Shown here in pieces: positions 20,927 through 31,823 of a stretch of DNA of 64,000 bases. The notes beneath the pieces were generated by a model. That model did not search any database. It saw nothing but the letters and a program-made list of their open reading frames with translations, and had not been told where the DNA came from. This DNA comes from Mycobacterium montefiorense (GTDB taxonomy: Bacteria > Actinomycetota > Actinomycetes > Mycobacteriales > Mycobacteriaceae): positions 186,001 through 250,000 of the forward strand of contig NZ_BFCH01000021.1 in assembly GCF_003112775.1 (NCBI RefSeq), given 5' to 3'. Each line of letters begins with the position of its first letter. Position 1 is the first letter of the stretch. Made by a program: the position numbers and the translations under genes.

Positions 20927-21292
20927 CTAGTCGATCGCGCCGACGGCGCGCAATCTAGCGCGGCCCCTGGCGGCAATACGAGGATCGTCGGACTCGGAAT
21001 CCTGCTTGGCGGCGGCCTCGTCGATCTCCGACTCGAACTCGGCGGACTCGGCGAGGATGGTGACGCTCTCCTCGGTCACCGACAAGAAACCGCCGTCCAC
21101 CGCGACCCGCAGATCGTCTTGGCCGTCGCGCTCGACGCGCACCATTGCGTCGTCGACCAACTGGGCCACCAACGGGATGTGGCGGGGCAGGATGCCGATC
21201 TCGCCGGCGGTGGTGCGGGTGAACAGGAACGATGCCTCACCCGACCAGATCTTGCGGTCGACGGCGACGATCTCGACATTCAATTCAGCCAT
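20927..21292 (-). CDS. atpC: ATP synthase epsilon subunit
   Basis: The 121-residue epsilon subunit of F1. The N-terminal beta sandwich is clear (ELNVEIVAVDRKIWSGEA, then TAGEIGILPRHIPLVAQL) and the C-terminal helical domain is short, as in mycobacteria, where it couples c-ring rotation and limits ATP hydrolysis. It lies 29 bases after atpD in the operon. Confidence 0.95.
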   Translation of the reverse strand: MAELNVEIVAVDRKIWSGEASFLFTRTTAGEIGILPRHIPLVAQLVDDAMVRVERDGQDDLRVAVDGGFLSVTEESVTILAESAEFESEIDEAAAKQDSESDDPRIAARGRARLRAVGAID

Positions 21293-21321
21293 GCCACACC
21301 ACCTTTCGACTCAGCCAACAG

Positions 21322-22773
21322 TTAGAGCTTGGCACCAAGAGTCTCGGCCTTCTTCGCCAGGTCGTCGAGTCCACCGATTAGGAAGAACGCCTGCTCGGGC
21401 ACGTGGTCGAAATCACCCTTGCTCAGCCGGTCAAACGCCTCGATGGTCTCCTTGACCGGGACCGTCGAACCCGGCTGGCCGGTGAACTGTTCGGCGGCCA
21501 TCATGTTCTGCGAGAGGAACCGCTCGATGCGACGGGCTCGGTTGACCAGTTGCTTGTCCTCCTCGGACAACTCGTCGATACCCAGGATCGCGATGATGTC
21601 CTGAAGGTCCTTGTACCGCTGCAGGATTCGAATAACTTCCTGTGCAACGCGGTAGTGCTCGTCACCGACGACGCTGGGATCCAGGATGGTGGAGCTGGAC
21701 GCCAGCGGGTCCACGGCGGGGAAGATGCCCTTGGAGAACACCCCACGGGACAGCTCAGTGGTGGCGTCAAGGTGGGCGAACGTCGTCGCCGGCGCCGGGT
21801 CCGTGTAGTCGTCGGCCGGCACGTACACCGCTTGCATGGATGTAATCGACTTGCCTCGCGTCGAGGTGATGCGCTCCTGCAACTCGCCCATCTCGTCGGC
21901 CAGTGTGGGCTGATAACCCACCGCCGACGGCATCCGGCCGAGCAGTGTCGACACCTCTGATCCGGCCTGAGTGAACCGGAAGATGTTGTCGATGAACAGC
22001 AGCACGTCCTTGCCCGCCTCGTCACGGAACCATTCCGCCATCGTCAAGGCGGACAGGGCGACTCGCATACGGGTACCGGGCGGCTCGTCCATCTGACCGA
22101 ACACCAGCGCGGTGTCCTTGAGCACATCGGCTTCCTTGAGCTCGACCCACAGGTCGTTGCCCTCACGGGTACGCTCCCCCACCCCGGCGAACACCGAAGT
22201 GCCGGAGAAGTTACGGGCGATGCGGTTGATCATCTCCTGGATGAGCACGGTCTTGCCCACGCCGGCACCGCCGAACAGCGCGATCTTGCCACCGCGCACA
22301 TACGGGGTGAGCAGGTCGACCACCTTCAGCCCGGTCTCGAGCATCTCGGTGCGAGGCTCGAGATCCTCGAACGCAGGCGGCTTGCGGTGAATCGACCAGT
22401 GCTCGAAGTCCTCTCCATATCCCGGCTTGTCCAGGCAGTGCCCCAGCGCATTGAACACGTGCCCCTTGACATCCTCACCGACCGGCACGGTGATCGAATT
22501 ACCGGTGTCGGTCACCTCGACGCCGCGCACCAGTCCGTCGGTGGGCTGCATCGAGATGGTGCGCACCAGGTTGTCGCCGAGGTGGTTTGCCACCTCCAGC
22601 GTGAGGGTCTTCTTCAGCTCCTCGAACGTGACCTCGGCGTGCAATGCGTTGAACAGTTCGGGGACCGAGCCCCGCGGGAACTCGACGTCAACGACCGGGC
22701 CGGTCACCCGTACCACGCGGCCGCTGGTGTCCGATTTCGTCGGCTTGCCGGTCTTCTCGGCAGTAGCGCTCAT
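21322..22773 (-). CDS. atpD: ATP synthase beta subunit
   Basis: Catalytic subunit of F1, 483 residues. The P-loop GGAGVGKTVLIQE, the catalytic Glu region GERTREGNDLW, Walker B VLLFIDNIFRFTQAGSE and the DELSEEDK segment near the C-terminus (DELSD region of other species) are intact. It forms the alternating alpha3-beta3 ring and makes ATP as gamma rotates. It sits between atpG and atpC with 23 and 29 bases of spacing. Confidence 0.97.
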   Translation of the reverse strand: MSATAEKTGKPTKSDTSGRVVRVTGPVVDVEFPRGSVPELFNALHAEVTFEELKKTLTLEVANHLGDNLVRTISMQPTDGLVRGVEVTDTGNSITVPVGEDVKGHVFNALGHCLDKPGYGEDFEHWSIHRKPPAFEDLEPRTEMLETGLKVVDLLTPYVRGGKIALFGGAGVGKTVLIQEMINRIARNFSGTSVFAGVGERTREGNDLWVELKEADVLKDTALVFGQMDEPPGTRMRVALSALTMAEWFRDEAGKDVLLFIDNIFRFTQAGSEVSTLLGRMPSAVGYQPTLADEMGELQERITSTRGKSITSMQAVYVPADDYTDPAPATTFAHLDATTELSRGVFSKGIFPAVDPLASSSTILDPSVVGDEHYRVAQEVIRILQRYKDLQDIIAILGIDELSEEDKQLVNRARRIERFLSQNMMAAEQFTGQPGSTVPVKETIEAFDRLSKGDFDHVPEQAFFLIGGLDDLAKKAETLGAKL

Positions 22774-22796
22774 ATCTTTTTCGCTTCCTCGTGGGG

Positions 22797-23717
22797 CTAC
22801 TTGGCGGCGTCGGCGAGCGCGTTTGCGCCACCGACGATTTCGCTGATTTCCTGGGTGATCTGGGCCTGCCGCTCGCGGTTCGCCATCAACGTCAGGGCTT
22901 TGATGAGATCGTCGGCGTTATCGGTGGCCGATTTCATCGCCCGCTGACGCGACGCCAGCTCCGATGCGGCCGACTCGAGCATCGACGCATAAACCCGCGT
23001 GGTCAGATAGCGCGGGAGCAATGCCTCGAACAGTGTTGTCGCGTCCGGCTCGAACGAATACAGGGTGCGTGGTCCGGTGTCTTCCTCGACATACTCCACG
23101 ACCAAGGGAGCCATCCGATGAGCCACCGCCGTCTGCGACATCATCGACTTGAACTCCGAGTACACGATGTGCAGCTCGTCGACGCCCGCAATGTCGTCGG
23201 CCTTTTGATCGTCATCATCCCCGGCGCCCTTCATGAACGCGTCCACCAAGGTCGAACCGATCTCCGCGGCGTTGTCATAACTGGGTTGCTCGGAGAAGCC
23301 CGTCCACGACGCCGCGATGTCCCAGTTCCGGAAGGTGTAGTAGCCCTGCGCCTTTCGGCCCACCGTGTAGAGGACCGGCTCTTTTCCCTCTTCTCGAAGC
23401 TGGGCGAAAAGCTGCTCGGAGCGACGGAAGATGCCGGAGTTGTATGCGCCGCACAAACCGCGATCGGAGGACACCACCAGGACGCCGGCGCGTTTGGGTT
23501 CTGGACGCTCGACGAGCAACGGATGGTCTAGAGCGGCTTCGCCGGCCAGGGTGGTGAGCATCCGGGTGATCTCGAAGGCATAGGGCCGGGCGGATTCGAG
23601 TCGATTCTGCGCCTTGGGCAGACGCGACGTCGCGATCAACTCCTGGGCCTTGGTGATCTTCTTGATCGAGCCCGCGGAGCGGATCCGCCCGCGTAGTTCG
23701 CGAAGTGTGGCAGCCAT
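22797..23717 (-). CDS. atpG: ATP synthase gamma subunit
   Basis: The 306-residue central shaft. The N-terminal coiled helix begins ATLRELRGRIRSAGSIKKIT and the C-terminal helix ends in the conserved TLMANRERQAQITQEISEIVGGANAL. The acidic insert GDDDDQKADDIAGVDEL in the Rossmann-like domain matches the extra gamma loop found only in mycobacteria, which slows ATP hydrolysis and is studied as a drug target. Six bases separate it from atpA. Confidence 0.96.
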   Translation of the reverse strand: MAATLRELRGRIRSAGSIKKITKAQELIATSRLPKAQNRLESARPYAFEITRMLTTLAGEAALDHPLLVERPEPKRAGVLVVSSDRGLCGAYNSGIFRRSEQLFAQLREEGKEPVLYTVGRKAQGYYTFRNWDIAASWTGFSEQPSYDNAAEIGSTLVDAFMKGAGDDDDQKADDIAGVDELHIVYSEFKSMMSQTAVAHRMAPLVVEYVEEDTGPRTLYSFEPDATTLFEALLPRYLTTRVYASMLESAASELASRQRAMKSATDNADDLIKALTLMANRERQAQITQEISEIVGGANALADAAK

Positions 23718-23723
23718 CGTTAG

Positions 23724-25397
<1,674 letters not shown>

Positions 25398-25441
25398 AGC
25401 TTTTCGTCTTCCTACTTCGATTATTGCTGACTAGTTCGTGT

Positions 25442-26782
25442 TCAGTCGGGCAGTTGAGCCTCGGCCGCGGTCAGACGCGACGAGAGCGTACCGTCGATCA
25501 CTTCGTCGCCCACGGAAATGAGGAGCCCACCCAGCAGCGCGGCGTCGATCTGCAGCTGCACAGCCACCGGATGTCCATAAATGCGGCTGAGCACCTCGGT
25601 GAGGCGAGTGCGCTGCGCATCGCTGAGCTCGGCCGCCGCATTCACCTGCGCTACGACTTCGTTGCGCCGTGCCACCGCCGCTTCGGCCAAGAACATCACG
25701 GCGTCGTCGGCCGACTGTCCTCTCAACAGCTCGATAGTCTGGGACAGCAATGAGTTCGTGATCCTGTTGCTACTGCCGCTTGCACTATTGAGCACGTTGC
25801 GCAGCAACCCGACCCGGCCTTCGGCCGGCACCCCGTACTCACCCAACAGGACGCTCAGGCGTGGTTGCGCCTCAAGGATCCGGGCGAACCGGAACAATTG
25901 GTCTTCGACCTCGTCGACCCGATCCTCGCGCGCGGCGACTTCCAACAGCGCTTGCCGAGCCACGTGTTCGACGGCGTCGCCCAGATCCGAGTTTGCAGAC
26001 CATCGCTCCGAAACGGCCGTCCGCAACAACTCCAAAGTGGGATCGCCGACTTTGCCGGATAGCAGCCGCTCGAGCAATCTGACCCTGGGCCCGCCGTCTT
26101 CGGAAGGTTGGGTGAGATAGCGGGTGACGACTATTTGGCCGTTCAGCATTTTGACTACCGAAACCAGCTCGCCGGCAAGCTTTTCCAGTCCTTGATTGTC
26201 GAGATCCTTGGCTATGGCATCGAACCGGTCCGTGACCGTCTGCAGAGCCCGCCGACTGGCCGAGCGCATCTTCGCCCGCAACGGGAACTTGACGTCAGCC
26301 GGGGCGGGCGCCATGGCATCGAGCTCGTCCAAGAAACGGTCGACAGTGGCCGCCTGCTGGTCCGCGTCTGCGACGTAGTTGCGCACCAATTCCTCTGCCT
26401 GGCGCACAGATTCGTGCCCGAGCTCCAGCCGAAGCTGACGGGTCAGCTGTGCCCGCAACAGCTCACTCTGGCGAGCGCCCTGCGCTTTGATGCGCTGCGC
26501 ATCGATCTCGGCCTGGGCCTGGAGCTGCTCGGCAATACGAACAGCGTCTGTTTTGGCCTCTTCGACGACCCGCTCAGCGTCCGCCTTGGCGGCTTCCACC
26601 GCCTTGCTGTGCGCAGTCGTCGACTCAGTCAGCCGCTCGGCGGCCTCCGCCGCGTCGTCCAACTGCTGGCGCACCGTCTTCTGCCGAGTAGCCATCAAAT
26701 TGCGTACTGGCGGCACGACATAGCGCACTATCAGCAACACGATGGCCGCGAACCCAATTAACTGTCCGATAAACGTCGACAT
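25442..26782 (-). CDS. atpFH: ATP synthase fused b'-delta subunit
   Basis: A 446-residue fusion found in mycobacteria. An N-terminal membrane helix (FIGQLIGFAAIVLLIVRYVV) and an Ala/Glu/Lys-rich coiled coil to about residue 165 form a second b-type stator; the C-terminal part (about 260-446) is the delta subunit that ties the stator to the top of F1 (LSRIYGHPVAVQLQIDAALL, GGLLISVGDEVIDGTL). The 110 residues between them are special to the fusion. It starts six bases after atpF. The length agrees with M. tuberculosis AtpH (446). Confidence 0.95.
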   Translation of the reverse strand: MSTFIGQLIGFAAIVLLIVRYVVPPVRNLMATRQKTVRQQLDDAAEAAERLTESTTAHSKAVEAAKADAERVVEEAKTDAVRIAEQLQAQAEIDAQRIKAQGARQSELLRAQLTRQLRLELGHESVRQAEELVRNYVADADQQAATVDRFLDELDAMAPAPADVKFPLRAKMRSASRRALQTVTDRFDAIAKDLDNQGLEKLAGELVSVVKMLNGQIVVTRYLTQPSEDGGPRVRLLERLLSGKVGDPTLELLRTAVSERWSANSDLGDAVEHVARQALLEVAAREDRVDEVEDQLFRFARILEAQPRLSVLLGEYGVPAEGRVGLLRNVLNSASGSSNRITNSLLSQTIELLRGQSADDAVMFLAEAAVARRNEVVAQVNAAAELSDAQRTRLTEVLSRIYGHPVAVQLQIDAALLGGLLISVGDEVIDGTLSSRLTAAEAQLPD

Positions 26783-26788
26783 CGGTGA

Positions 26789-27301
26789 CTACTTCGTCGC
26801 GGCCGAGGTAGTGACGTCGACGCCGAGGATCCGACTGGCCAGGGTCGCCGACATGGTCGCCACGTTGGCGCGCAGATCCAGTTCCACTGCGTCCCGCTCC
26901 CGCTTCAATTGCTCGGCAGCCTGTTGCAACGTCGCCAACACTTGCTGCTCGGCTCCGGCGCGCGCGTCGTCAACGACCTTGCGTCCTTCCGCCCGAGCGG
27001 TGTCGCGCAACGACGACGCCTCAACGCGGGCCTCCCTCATGGCATTCTCGTAATCCGCTTGAGCGGCTTCAAACTGCTCGTTCGCCTTCTTGGTGTCGCT
27101 GGTGGTCTTGGCGACCATCGCGTCGCGTTCACGCAACACCTTCATGACCGGCGGCACGACGAACGTGCCGATGACAGCCAGCACGATCAGAAAGATCGCC
27201 AGCACGAAGAAGAACGTGCCGTTGGGGACAAGGAAGTTATTGCCCCCCTCTGCTGCTAGCTGGCTGGATGCCAGAATGCCGCGGCTCGCATCACCCATCA
27301 C
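26789..27301 (-). CDS. atpF: ATP synthase subunit b
   Basis: Stator subunit of 170 residues with one membrane helix at about 27-50 (FFFVLAIFLIVLAVIGTFVVPPV) and a long coiled coil rich in Ala, Glu and Arg. It works with the b'-delta fusion as a peripheral stalk linking subunit a to F1. Six bases separate it from atpE. Confidence 0.94.
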   Translation of the reverse strand: MMGDASRGILASSQLAAEGGNNFLVPNGTFFFVLAIFLIVLAVIGTFVVPPVMKVLRERDAMVAKTTSDTKKANEQFEAAQADYENAMREARVEASSLRDTARAEGRKVVDDARAGAEQQVLATLQQAAEQLKRERDAVELDLRANVATMSATLASRILGVDVTTSAATK

Positions 27302-27307
27302 AGCGAA

Positions 27308-27559
27308 CTAGCCGACGGGGGTGGCGAAGACGAACAGCGCCATGAAGGCCAGGTTGATGAAGTAGGCCGCCTCAACCAGACCGACGGTGATGAAGAACGG
27401 CGTGAACAACCGGCCTTGCGCCTCGGGTTGCCGGGCAATACCCGCGACCAGCGCGTTACCGGCAATACCGTCACCGATACCGGCACCGATTGCGCCGCCG
27501 CCCATGATGATTCCACCGCCGATGAGAGCAGCAGCAGCGACTTGGGGGTCCAGGGCCAT
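27308..27559 (-). CDS. atpE: ATP synthase subunit c
   Basis: An 83-residue two-helix proteolipid; several copies make the rotor ring. The proton-carrying acid is Glu63 (GLVEAAYFINL). The residues that decide bedaquiline binding in M. tuberculosis keep the sensitive form, after a two-residue offset: Asp30 (28), Glu63 (61), Ala65 (63) and Ile68 (66). The polar loop is ARQPEAQGRL. A gap of 77 bases separates it from atpB, longer than elsewhere in the operon and perhaps used to raise its translation. Confidence 0.96.
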   Translation of the reverse strand: MALDPQVAAAALIGGGIIMGGGAIGAGIGDGIAGNALVAGIARQPEAQGRLFTPFFITVGLVEAAYFINLAFMALFVFATPVG

Positions 27560-27636
27560 GCTTATCCTCCTTATAACTGGTAGCGGTCTACCAGGCTTCT
27601 GTAATGGTGTGTGGCTCGGGCCAATTCACGGTGTTC

Positions 27637-28395
27637 TCAGTCATGGTGATCCTCGAGCTCCATGGCTTGGCTGAAGTACAAGATCGTCAGAATCGAGAAG
27701 ATGAACGCCTGGATCGCACCGACGAACAGGTCGAAGGATTTCCAGATCGCGTTGGGCGCCCACATGATGTAGGGCGGGAACAGCGCGATCAGCGCCACCA
27801 GGATCCCGCCGGCGAAGATGTTGCCGAAAAGTCGGAGCGACAACGAGATCGGCTTCGCGAGCTCCTCGACCAGGTTGATCGGCGCCAGGAACGCCACGTG
27901 ACCCTTGAGCACCGCCAGCGGGTGTCCGACGATGCCGCGGCGCCAGATGCCGGCCACGTGGTAGCAGACGAATACGAACAGCGCCAGGGCGAGCACGTAA
28001 TTGATGTCCGCGGCCGCTGAGCTGAGCAATTCGGTAGTGCGCCCGGATTTGTCGGTGTACTGCAGCGGCAGCACCGACAGCCAGTTGGAAATCAGGATGA
28101 AGATGAAGATGGTGACCGCCAGTGGCAAGACAAACGGCGCGATCCGCATCCCGACAGCGCTCTCGATCTGGTCGCGCATCTGGACGGTGATGGCCTCCCA
28201 GAACAACTGGACGCCGCTGGGGACGCCGGTCGAGGTGATCTTCGCGCGTAGGAAGAAGGCCAGCGCCAGCACGATCAACGCAGCGATCCCGGTGGACAGA
28301 ATGGTGTCGGTGTTGACGGTCATCCCAAGCCAGGTGGCGTGGGTGTGCTCGCCGACCTCGATTGCGCCCTCGGCAAGGAACCTCGTCTCAGTCAT
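27637..28395 (-). CDS. atpB: ATP synthase subunit a
   Basis: A 252-residue membrane subunit with the proton half-channels. The essential Arg lies in LSLRLFGNIFAGGIL, and other conserved elements (EELAKPISLSLRLF, FVGAIQAFIFSILTILYF) are in place. The C-terminus is MELEDHHD. It overlaps the preceding small membrane protein gene by eight bases, so the two are translationally coupled. Confidence 0.95.
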   Translation of the reverse strand: MTETRFLAEGAIEVGEHTHATWLGMTVNTDTILSTGIAALIVLALAFFLRAKITSTGVPSGVQLFWEAITVQMRDQIESAVGMRIAPFVLPLAVTIFIFILISNWLSVLPLQYTDKSGRTTELLSSAAADINYVLALALFVFVCYHVAGIWRRGIVGHPLAVLKGHVAFLAPINLVEELAKPISLSLRLFGNIFAGGILVALIALFPPYIMWAPNAIWKSFDLFVGAIQAFIFSILTILYFSQAMELEDHHD

Positions 28396-28852
28396 CGCTG
28401 GTGTTCCCTCTTTCGGTTCCGTCCGATGCCGTGTCCGCCCAGTCGCCGGCGCGCAGCTTCTTCCATACCGGCAGTGCGGTCGACAACACCAACACCACCT
28501 GGAACAAGGCCAAGCCGAACACCACGCCTAAGCCGGCGGGCCGGAAAATGTAAGCAATGATCAAGCCGATGACGGTGATGATGGCCAGCCGCGTCGCTGA
28601 GTTCAGCGCCATCGTGGCCTTCATCGGATGGTCTTTCGCGGTTATCGATGCAACCGAGCGGCGCACCAAAAGGGCGTTGAGCAAACCCAGCAGCAAGCCG
28701 ACGCCGAAGAACGCTCCGACCATCACGTGACCGGAGAAAGCGGCGGCAGCTACCGCCACCGCGGTGATCGCAACGCTCGTGATCAAAAGCCGGACCGGAT
28801 TGAATGCAACAGAGGGAAACACCAACGGCGCGTCCTGCGCTGGTGTCGTCAC
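28388..28852 (-). CDS. AtpI-like membrane protein, first gene of the atp operon (Rv1303 ortholog)
   Basis: A 154-residue protein with four hydrophobic segments (LLITSVAITAVAVAAAAF, VGAFFGVGLLLGLLNALLV, LAIITVIGLIIAYIF, VVFGLALFQVVLVLS). Its position before atpB and its layout match AtpI-type proteins, which help assemble the c ring. Similarity to Rv1303 is strong, to classical AtpI weak. Confidence 0.82.
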   Translation of the reverse strand: MTTPAQDAPLVFPSVAFNPVRLLITSVAITAVAVAAAAFSGHVMVGAFFGVGLLLGLLNALLVRRSVASITAKDHPMKATMALNSATRLAIITVIGLIIAYIFRPAGLGVVFGLALFQVVLVLSTALPVWKKLRAGDWADTASDGTERGNTSDD

Positions 28853-29076
28853 TGCAGCACCTCAATCCGGATTGATGGAGCGGAAAGCTTCCGACCGACT
28901 GATCGGTGGCTCGCCGAGCGTATCGCACGTCACAGTGGAATCACTCAAGGGGTATCTCCCTTTGTCGGTCGTCGATCGGCACTGTCGGAAAACGATCCGA
29001 CGGGCCGGTTGGCCGGCAACCCTAAGGATTCTTTTCGGGGTTCTACCAGCACCGTACCATATGCACGACGCTGCTA
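28853..29076 (-). other. Intergenic region between wecA and the atp operon
   Basis: This 224-bp gap should contain the atp operon promoter. The best pair I see on the minus strand is TTGAGT (28943-28948) with TACGCT (28917-28922), but the 20-base spacing is too long for confidence. No gene is visible. Confidence 0.3.
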
Positions 29077-30285
29077 CTACTCCTCGTCGTAGTAGTCGTC
29101 ACGACGGCGCAAGAGGGGGATCGCCGTCGCGACGGCGGCGATCACAATGGCGCCCAGCATGACCGCGCCGGTATCGCGCGGGTTGAAGAAGATCGTGCTG
29201 GCGGCGCCGAACGCAACGATGCCCACCCAGAGATAGATGAGCAGCACCACCCGCCGATGTGAATGCCCGATCTGCAGCAATCTGTGGTGCAAATGCATCT
29301 TGTCGGGGCTAAACGCGCTGCGGCCCGCACGGGTGCGCCGCACGATGGCCAGCAGCAAGTCGAGCATCGGAAAGAACATCACCGCCACCACCAGAAGGAA
29401 CGGCGACAGCAGGGCAAACACGTCACGGGCGCCGTAGGCGTTTTGGGAGACCGGGCCGGCCGCGGTGGTGGATGCGGCCGCGAGCATCAAGCCGATCAGC
29501 ATCGAGCCGGAGTCGCCCATGAAGATCTTGGCGCGATGGAAGTTGTGCGGCAGGAAGCCAAGACAGGCTCCGGCAAGCACGATCGAAATAACGGCCGGCG
29601 GATAAAACAGCACGTCGCCGCCGTGGTCGCGGAGCAGGCCGACCGAGAACATACAGATCGCCAGAGCCATGATGAGACCCAGCCCGGCCGCCAGCCCGTC
29701 AAGTCCATCGACGAAGTTCATCGCGTTGACGACCGACACTGTCAGCGCCAATGTCAGCAGGATCGACGAAGCCTGGTCCAACACAACGGTGCCGACGCCA
29801 CCTAGCGGGATGTAGAGGACGCTCCACGCAACACCCATAGTGACCAGCACGCTGGCGGCGGTGATCTGGCCGGCGAATTTCGTCAGGGCGTCCAGGCCCC
29901 ACCGGTCGTCGATGAGTCCGATCCCCATGATCACCGCCCCCGCCACCAAAACCGCGGGCATACCAGTGGAATAGACGAATCCGCGGGTGAGCGCGGGAAG
30001 CTGGGAAGCCAAGAACACCGCGGAGAGAACACCGACAAACATGGCCAGCCCGCCCATGCGTGGTGTCGGCGTCACGTGCACATCGCGTTCCCGCGGATAG
30101 GCGACCGCACCTAAGCGGGTGGCCAACACCCGCACCGGGCCGGTCGCAAAATAGGTGATGATCGCGGCGGTCAGTCCGACCAACGCGAGCTCGCGCAGCG
30201 GCACTCCGGCGCCGCGATCCGACAGGGCGTGCAGACCAGCGGCAAGACTTGCTACGTCGCTAGACACCACGCGACCGTACGCCAT
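29077..30285 (-). CDS. wecA: Decaprenyl-phosphate GlcNAc-1-phosphate transferase WecA (Rfe)
   Basis: Integral membrane enzyme of 402 residues, about eleven helices, that moves GlcNAc-1-P from UDP-GlcNAc to decaprenyl phosphate and so begins the linker unit joining arabinogalactan to peptidoglycan. The conserved motifs PRMGGLAMF, NAMNFVDGLDGLAAG, HNFHRAKIFMGDSGSM and the cytoplasmic HLHHRLLQIGHSHRR are all present. ATG 30285 is taken because AAAGG lies four bases upstream. It follows tsaC by 42 bases; the order is that of M. tuberculosis (Rv1302). Confidence 0.94.
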   Translation of the reverse strand: MAYGRVVSSDVASLAAGLHALSDRGAGVPLRELALVGLTAAIITYFATGPVRVLATRLGAVAYPRERDVHVTPTPRMGGLAMFVGVLSAVFLASQLPALTRGFVYSTGMPAVLVAGAVIMGIGLIDDRWGLDALTKFAGQITAASVLVTMGVAWSVLYIPLGGVGTVVLDQASSILLTLALTVSVVNAMNFVDGLDGLAAGLGLIMALAICMFSVGLLRDHGGDVLFYPPAVISIVLAGACLGFLPHNFHRAKIFMGDSGSMLIGLMLAAASTTAAGPVSQNAYGARDVFALLSPFLLVVAVMFFPMLDLLLAIVRRTRAGRSAFSPDKMHLHHRLLQIGHSHRRVVLLIYLWVGIVAFGAASTIFFNPRDTGAVMLGAIVIAAVATAIPLLRRRDDYYDEE

Positions 30286-30327
30286 CAACCTTTCGACCTG
30301 AATCCGCGCTTCGCGACCGGTTGGCCG

Positions 30328-30981
30328 CTAGGCGATCAACCGTCCAGCGTCAATTCCGAGCACTTCCGCGACTCGCTCCACACTGACCGGTCCGGCTCGC
30401 AGCAGACGCGGGGTGTCGCCGGTGAGGTCGATGATCGTCGAGGCGGCCTGCTGCTCGGAAGGCCCCGCGTCGAGATAGACGCCGACGAGATCGCCGAGTT
30501 GGTCGCGGGCCTCGGTGGCGTTCACCGCAGGCGGACGACCAGAGACGTTGGCGCTGGACACAGCCATCGGCCCGACCTCGCGCAACAGCTCGATCGCGAC
30601 CGGGTGCAGCGGCATCCGCAGCATGACGGTGCCACGGGCATCGCCGAGATCCCACTGCAGCGACGGCGCCTGCGCCACCACCAGACTTAGCGCGCCAGGC
30701 CAGAATGCGCGGATCAGTTCGCGGGCTCCATCCGGCACCGTGTAAACCAGGCCCTCGATGGTGTGCCACGAGCCCACCAGCACGCCGACCGGCATATCGC
30801 GGCCGCGACCCTTCGCCGCCAGCAGTGCGGCCACGGCGGAGTTGTCGAAGGCGTCCGCGCCGATGCCGTACACCGTGTCCGTCGGCATCACAACCAGCCG
30901 GCCGCCCTTGAGCGCCCCCACCGCCGAGGCGATTCCGGTCGAACGCTGTTCGGAATCAGCGCAATTGAATACCTCAGTCAC
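30328..30981 (-). CDS. L-threonylcarbamoyladenylate synthase (Sua5/YwlC/YrdC family)
   Basis: A 217-residue enzyme that uses threonine, bicarbonate and ATP to make threonylcarbamoyl-AMP for the t6A37 modification of tRNAs reading ANN codons. The YrdC fold is marked by GGRLVVMPTDTVYGIGADAF, the KGRGRDMPVGVLV segment and MAVSSANVSGRPP. It is orthologous to Rv1301 and overlaps prmC by four bases, linking tRNA modification to release-factor methylation in one translational unit. Confidence 0.92.
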   Translation of the reverse strand: MTEVFNCADSEQRSTGIASAVGALKGGRLVVMPTDTVYGIGADAFDNSAVAALLAAKGRGRDMPVGVLVGSWHTIEGLVYTVPDGARELIRAFWPGALSLVVAQAPSLQWDLGDARGTVMLRMPLHPVAIELLREVGPMAVSSANVSGRPPAVNATEARDQLGDLVGVYLDAGPSEQQAASTIIDLTGDTPRLLRAGPVSVERVAEVLGIDAGRLIA

Positions 30982-31823
30982 ACCGCACCGTCCCTCGAGG
31001 CAGTGACGAATCTTGGCCGGCCGGTAAGATCTTGGCGTCCCCGGACGTCGTCGAAAAGCCCGGTGCTGTCCAGCAATTCGACGGTCCGCGACGATGTGGT
31101 GTCATCGTGCTCGACGGCGAACAGGCCACGCGGGCGAAGCCAGCGCCCGGCAAGGCCGACGATCGCGGGGATCACCGCCATCCCGTCCGGGCCCCCGAAC
31201 ACCGCGTGTGCGGGATCATGCTGGGCGACTTCGGGTTCCAGCGAGACACTGTCGGGCACGTAGGGCGGGTTGGCCACGATCAGGTCAACTCGCCCGTCCA
31301 GTCCGGGAAGCAGACCCGGTGTGGTGACGTCGGCGCGGACCAGTTCGACCGAGGTGCCCTCGACATTGCGGCGCGCATATTCCAGGGCTGCATCGGAGTC
31401 GTCAATGCCGATAACGCGCGCCGCCGGCCAGTGGCGGGCCAGCGTCACCGCCAATGCGCCGGATCCGGTACACAGGTCGACGATCACCGGCGCCGCGGAC
31501 AAACGCTGGGCCGTGGCCCATTCCAGGATGGCCTCGGTCTCCGGGCGTGGGATGAAGACGCCGGGGCCGACGTGCAGCACCACGGGCCCGAATGGCGCCG
31601 TGCCGGTGAGATGTTGCAACGGCACTCGCCGCGAGCGCGCGGCGATAACGTCGTGATATCGCACCAAGAACTCGTCGTCTATCGACTCGATCAGGGTCAG
31701 CCGGCCGCGGTCGGCGCCCGCGACGTGCGCAGCCAATTGCTCGGCATCGCAACGCGCAGAATCGATTCCGGCTTCGGCGAGCAACGCCGCAGCAGAGTCG
31801 ATCGCGCGCCGCAGGACGGTCAT
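30978..31823 (-). CDS. prmC: Peptide chain release factor N5-glutamine methyltransferase
   Basis: Methylates the Gln of the GGQ motif in release factors, using S-adenosylmethionine. The 281-residue protein has an N-terminal helical substrate domain, the SAM loop VDLCTGSGALAVTLAR and the catalytic NPPYVP motif at about 186-191. It overlaps both neighbours by four bases; the gene upstream is prfA, which encodes its substrate. Confidence 0.94.
   Translation of the reverse strand: MTVLRRAIDSAAALLAEAGIDSARCDAEQLAAHVAGADRGRLTLIESIDDEFLVRYHDVIAARSRRVPLQHLTGTAPFGPVVLHVGPGVFIPRPETEAILEWATAQRLSAAPVIVDLCTGSGALAVTLARHWPAARVIGIDDSDAALEYARRNVEGTSVELVRADVTTPGLLPGLDGRVDLIVANPPYVPDSVSLEPEVAQHDPAHAVFGGPDGMAVIPAIVGLAGRWLRPRGLFAVEHDDTTSSRTVELLDSTGLFDDVRGRQDLTGRPRFVTASRDGAV

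Noticed and set aside
28917..28948. TTGAGT and TACGCT as atp operon promoter
   Set aside because: The 20-base spacer is outside the usual range; kept only as a remark in the intergenic entry.
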